Source of the DNA: Gallionellaceae bacterium
Lineage (GTDB): Bacteria; Pseudomonadota; Gammaproteobacteria; Burkholderiales; Gallionellaceae
DNA length: 25,532 nucleotides
Reading direction: 5' to 3'
Assembly: GCA_947445045.1 (NCBI GenBank)
Contig: CANFCA010000001.1
Location: forward strand, 1 to 25,532
The first letter of the stretch is position 1. The number at the start of each line of letters is the position of its first letter. The translations under genes and the position numbers were made by a program. Below the pieces are notes generated by a model. The model did not search any database. It saw only the letters and a program-made list of their open reading frames with translations, and had not been told where the DNA came from. This document shows, piece after piece, positions 23,095 to 25,532 of this stretch.

Positions 23095-25023
23095 ATGGCA
23101 AAGCCTAAAGACAAGAAAAAAGTAGTCAGCAAACCCGCTGAGGTGATTGAGCAGTCTGCTGCTGATCAACAGCAGGATATTGATGCACGCCGCACGCGCC
23201 TGAAAGCCTTGATTGTATTGGGTAAGGAGCGCGGTTATCTGACGTATGCCGAAATTAACGATCACTTGCCAGACATGCTTGAAGTCGAGCAGATCGAAGG
23301 CGTGGTTAGCATGATTAACGAGATGGGCGTTTCAGTGTGCGATGTTGCGCCTGATGCTGAATCGATGATTATGACCGACGCTGCACCCGCCGTGACGGAT
23401 GAAGATGCGGTGGAAGAGGCCGAAGCTGCGCTCTCTACCGTAGATTCTGAGTTTGGCCGTACTACCGACCCTGTACGTATGTATATGCGCGAAATGGGCA
23501 CGGTTGAATTGCTCACTCGCGAAAAAGAAATCGAAATCGCCAAACGTATCGAAGAAGGCCTGAAGCACATGATTCAGGCGATCTCGATGTGTCCGGCAAC
23601 TATTGCCGAAATCTTGGCACTGGTGACAAAAATTTCCGCAGACCAAATGCGCATTGATGAGTTGATCGATGGCTTTGTTGATACCGACAATGACATTGTT
23701 GCTGCGCCCGTTACTCAAGATGAAGCTGAAGATGTTGATGACGCTGAAGAAGAGGATGAAGAAGCGGCTGCTGCTGAGGCTGCTGCTGAGGCCGCAGCAA
23801 ATTTAGCGCAATTAAAAGCGGATGCAATGGAGCGTTTTGATGTCATCTCTGATTTGTTTAATAAGATAGGTAAAGCTTACGAAAAGCACGGCTATCGCAG
23901 CAAGCAATATGACAAGCTTCAAGCCAGCATTACTGAAGAGTTGATGAAATTCCGCTTCTCTGCGAAGCAAGTGGATGCCTTGTGTGACACGATGCGTGGC
24001 TTGGTTGAAGAGGTTCGCCGCAGCGAACGCAGTATTCAGGATATGTGTGTAGTAAAGGGCAAAATGCCGCGCCCTTATTTTATTAAGACCTTTCCTGAAA
24101 ATGAAGACAATTTGCAATGGGTTGCGCAAGAGCTCAAGACGAAAAAGCCTTACAGCGAAACACTGGGTCGTTACGAACACGCGATTGTAGAACGCCAACA
24201 GCAACTACTCGATTTGCAGCAACGTGTTGGTATTCCGATACTTGATTTGAAAGAAATCAATCGTCAGATGACCAATGGTGAAGCCAAAGCTCGTCGTGCT
24301 AAACGCGACATGATTGAGGCGAACTTGCGTTTGGTGATTTCAATCGCGAAAAAGTACACCAATCGTGGTTTGCAATTTCTCGACCTGATTCAAGAAGGCA
24401 ACATTGGCTTGATGAAAGCCGTGGACAAGTTTGAATATCGTCGCGGTTATAAATTTTCGACTTACGCCACCTGGTGGATACGTCAGGCCATCACTCGCTC
24501 TATCGCCGATCAAGCACGAACTATTCGTATTCCAGTGCACATGATTGAAACCATCAACAAGATGAATCGCATCTCGCGCCAAATCATGCAAGAAACGGGT
24601 ACAGAAGCGGACGTGCCGACATTGGTCATCAAGATGGAAATGCCGGAAGATAAAATCCGCAAGATTTTCAAAATCGCCAAAGAACCCATCTCGATGGAAA
24701 CACCAGTGGGCGATGACGATGATTCGCACTTGGGGGACTTCATCGAGGACTCGCATACAACCGTGCCTATCGATGCGGCAATTTACGACAGCCTGCGCGG
24801 GGCAACTTCGGATATTTTGGATAGCCTGACTCAGCGCGAGGCTAAAGTATTGCGTATGCGCTTCGGTATTGAAATGAACACAGATCACACGCTGGAAGAG
24901 GTTGGCAAGCAATTTGACGTGACGCGTGAGCGTATTCGTCAGATTGAGGCGAAGGCGCTGCGTAAACTGCGTCATCCATCTCGTTCAGAAAAGCTCAAGA
25001 GCTTCCTCGATAGCGAAAAATAA
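23095..25023 (+). CDS. rpoD: RNA polymerase primary sigma factor (sigma-70)
   Basis: The 642-residue housekeeping sigma factor has region 1.1 (~30-95, acidic), region 1.2 ([21 protein letters not shown], ~125), the non-conserved region with an acidic/alanine tract (~198-232), and region 2 (~405-480, [20 protein letters not shown] through [13 protein letters not shown]). Region 3 (~480-555) and region 4 ([32 protein letters not shown]) complete it. ATG at 23095 is chosen over an in-frame TTG six bases before; GGGA lies nine bases upstream. The tract [20 protein letters not shown] is low-complexity and probably disordered. Region 2.4 and 4.2 residues look canonical, consistent with the TTGACA/TATAAT-like promoters found here. 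Confidence 0.98.
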   Translation: MAKPKDKKKVVSKPAEVIEQSAADQQQDIDARRTRLKALIVLGKERGYLTYAEINDHLPDMLEVEQIEGVVSMINEMGVSVCDVAPDAESMIMTDAAPAVTDEDAVEEAEAALSTVDSEFGRTTDPVRMYMREMGTVELLTREKEIEIAKRIEEGLKHMIQAISMCPATIAEILALVTKISADQMRIDELIDGFVDTDNDIVAAPVTQDEAEDVDDAEEEDEEAAAAEAAAEAAANLAQLKADAMERFDVISDLFNKIGKAYEKHGYRSKQYDKLQASITEELMKFRFSAKQVDALCDTMRGLVEEVRRSERSIQDMCVVKGKMPRPYFIKTFPENEDNLQWVAQELKTKKPYSETLGRYEHAIVERQQQLLDLQQRVGIPILDLKEINRQMTNGEAKARRAKRDMIEANLRLVISIAKKYTNRGLQFLDLIQEGNIGLMKAVDKFEYRRGYKFSTYATWWIRQAITRSIADQARTIRIPVHMIETINKMNRISRQIMQETGTEADVPTLVIKMEMPEDKIRKIFKIAKEPISMETPVGDDDDSHLGDFIEDSHTTVPIDAAIYDSLRGATSDILDSLTQREAKVLRMRFGIEMNTDHTLEEVGKQFDVTRERIRQIEAKALRKLRHPSRSEKLKSFLDSEK

Positions 25024-25040
25024 ATGCTATAAACTTTTTC

Positions 25041-25117
25041 GGGTCTGTAGCTCAGTTGGTTAGAGCAGAGGACTCATAATCCTTTGGTCGAAGGTTCAAG
25101 TCCTTCCAGACCCACCA
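25041..25117 (+). tRNA. tRNA with CAT anticodon (Ile2 or elongator Met)
   Basis: A complete cloverleaf is visible. The acceptor stem GGGTCTG/CAGACCC is followed by encoded A-CCA, with a D-arm (AGCTCAGTTGGTTAGAGC), an anticodon arm GAGGA-CTCATAA-TCCTT, and a T-arm GAAGG-TTCAAGT-CCTTC. CAT can be read as methionine or, after lysidine modification by TilS, as isoleucine (AUA). The ACTCATAATCC-TTTGGTC context resembles Ile2 tRNAs, but the acceptor has T4-A69 rather than the C-G of E. coli Ile2. It lies directly after rpoD. Initiator tRNA is excluded because the anticodon stem lacks three G-C pairs. Confidence 0.93.
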
Positions 25118-25125
25118 ATATAATC

Positions 25126-25157
25126 AAGGCTTGCAGCGATGCGAGCCTTTTTTATTT
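25126..25157. terminator. Terminator after the tRNA, overlapping the integrase stop
   Basis: A 9-bp stem with one G-T pair (AAGGCTTGC / GCGAGCCTT), loop AGCGAT, is followed by TTTTTTATTT. The T-tract contains the integrase stop codon (25152-25154) on the other strand. Confidence 0.82.
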
Positions 25158-25532
25158 AGTGACCGTAGCCAAATCGTAGCTTAACAACTTCACCGAATCC
25201 AACCGAGCCGCCGCACTCGCCAAATGGTCAGGTGCAAGGTGTGCATAACGTTCCACCATTGCCGCTGTTTTCCATCCGCCAAGCTGTTGCAATTCGTGCG
25301 TGGGTGTTCCATGCATTCTGTGCCAGCTTGCCCAAGTATGCCGTAAATCATGCCAACGAAAATCTGTAATGTCAGCACGCTTTAAGGCATTCCGCCATGC
25401 GCGAGTGTTGGCGTTGGCTATCGGCTTACCTACATAAGTAAACACCCGTAAAGGATGTTTACCCAGTTGCCGATGTAACACCGCCAATGCTTCACGGTTA
25501 AGTGGAACAGCAATGGGTTTGCGATTTTTGGA
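25152..25532 (-). CDS. Tyrosine recombinase/phage-type integrase, C-terminal catalytic part (5' end beyond window)
   Basis: The frame stays open to the window edge, starting SKNRKPIAVPLNREALAVL, so about 126 C-terminal residues are visible. The catalytic-domain motifs are present: the strand PIAVPLN, the H-x-x-R box in FRWHDLRHTWASWHRMHG, the LGGWKTAAMVERYAHL segment where W replaces the second histidine, and the nucleophile tyrosine in ERYAHL. The first catalytic arginine would be outside. The protein ends ...YDLATVTK. It lies 34 bases from a tRNA 3' end, the usual attachment site for integrases of this type, so it very likely marks the left end of an integrated element extending rightward. 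Confidence 0.9.
   Translation of the reverse strand, partial: SKNRKPIAVPLNREALAVLHRQLGKHPLRVFTYVGKPIANANTRAWRNALKRADITDFRWHDLRHTWASWHRMHGTPTHELQQLGGWKTAAMVERYAHLAPDHLASAAARLDSVKLLSYDLATVTK

Noticed and set aside
23690..23815. Acidic/alanine-rich tract in rpoD considered as a novel domain
   Set aside because: It lies in the non-conserved region between 1.2 and 2, which is acidic and variable in length in most proteobacterial sigma-70 proteins.
24340..24975. Long minus-strand open frame opposite rpoD
   Set aside because: It lies wholly antisense to the most conserved part of rpoD, has no family motifs and no ribosome-binding site; codon bias of rpoD explains the open frame.

Overview
The window reads as a chromosomal segment of a betaproteobacterium, most likely Nitrosomonadales and possibly Gallionellaceae. 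The clues are the gene order rplM-rpsI-argC-erpA, anmK-M23 peptidase-tyrS and rpsU-yqeY-dnaG-rpoD-tRNA, a Coq7-type quinone hydroxylase, and a multiheme cytochrome next to a large outer-membrane barrel protein, as in porin-cytochrome conduits of iron- and nitrite-oxidising relatives. The taxonomic placement is inference.

Left edge (1-3290): the 3' end of a multiheme c-type cytochrome (seven CXXCH and one CX4CH visible), a strong terminator, then a 787-residue exported protein with an N-terminal AMIN-like domain, a TPR-like segment and a C-terminal beta-barrel. Together they are the best candidate for a less familiar system here: an outer-membrane electron conduit. Next come a thyA-folA operon sharing a bidirectional terminator with the porin (3264-4582), a compact intergenic unit with two tiny overlapping ORFs (4594-4935), a cold-shock protein, and an atypical Nramp-family transporter.

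Middle (6600-13260): a YqaA-type membrane protein broken by a frameshift and a lost start codon, a DUF4197 protein, dihydrolipoyl dehydrogenase with its own lipoyl domain, a pair of inverted palindromic repeats, proA, and divergently trpC-coq7, followed by a convergent OsmC protein and a frameshifted YdcF/ElyC-type gene. trpC carries a short palindromic repeat inserted in frame.

Right half (14100-25532): rplM-rpsI with a strong promoter, argC, erpA, convergent anmK and M23 endopeptidase, divergent tyrS, then the rpsU-yqeY-dnaG-rpoD macromolecular-synthesis cluster and a CAT-anticodon tRNA. Thirty-four bases after the tRNA a tyrosine recombinase begins (3' end first) and runs off the window, so a tRNA-integrated mobile element probably lies to the right. 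Several housekeeping promoters share a TA-rich -10 followed at once by a GC-rich discriminator.

Most of the window is ordinary core genome. The points worth following are the cytochrome-porin pair, the small-ORF unit at 4594-4935, the two disrupted membrane-protein genes, the repeat inside trpC, the unusual Nramp motifs and the tRNA-integrase junction.
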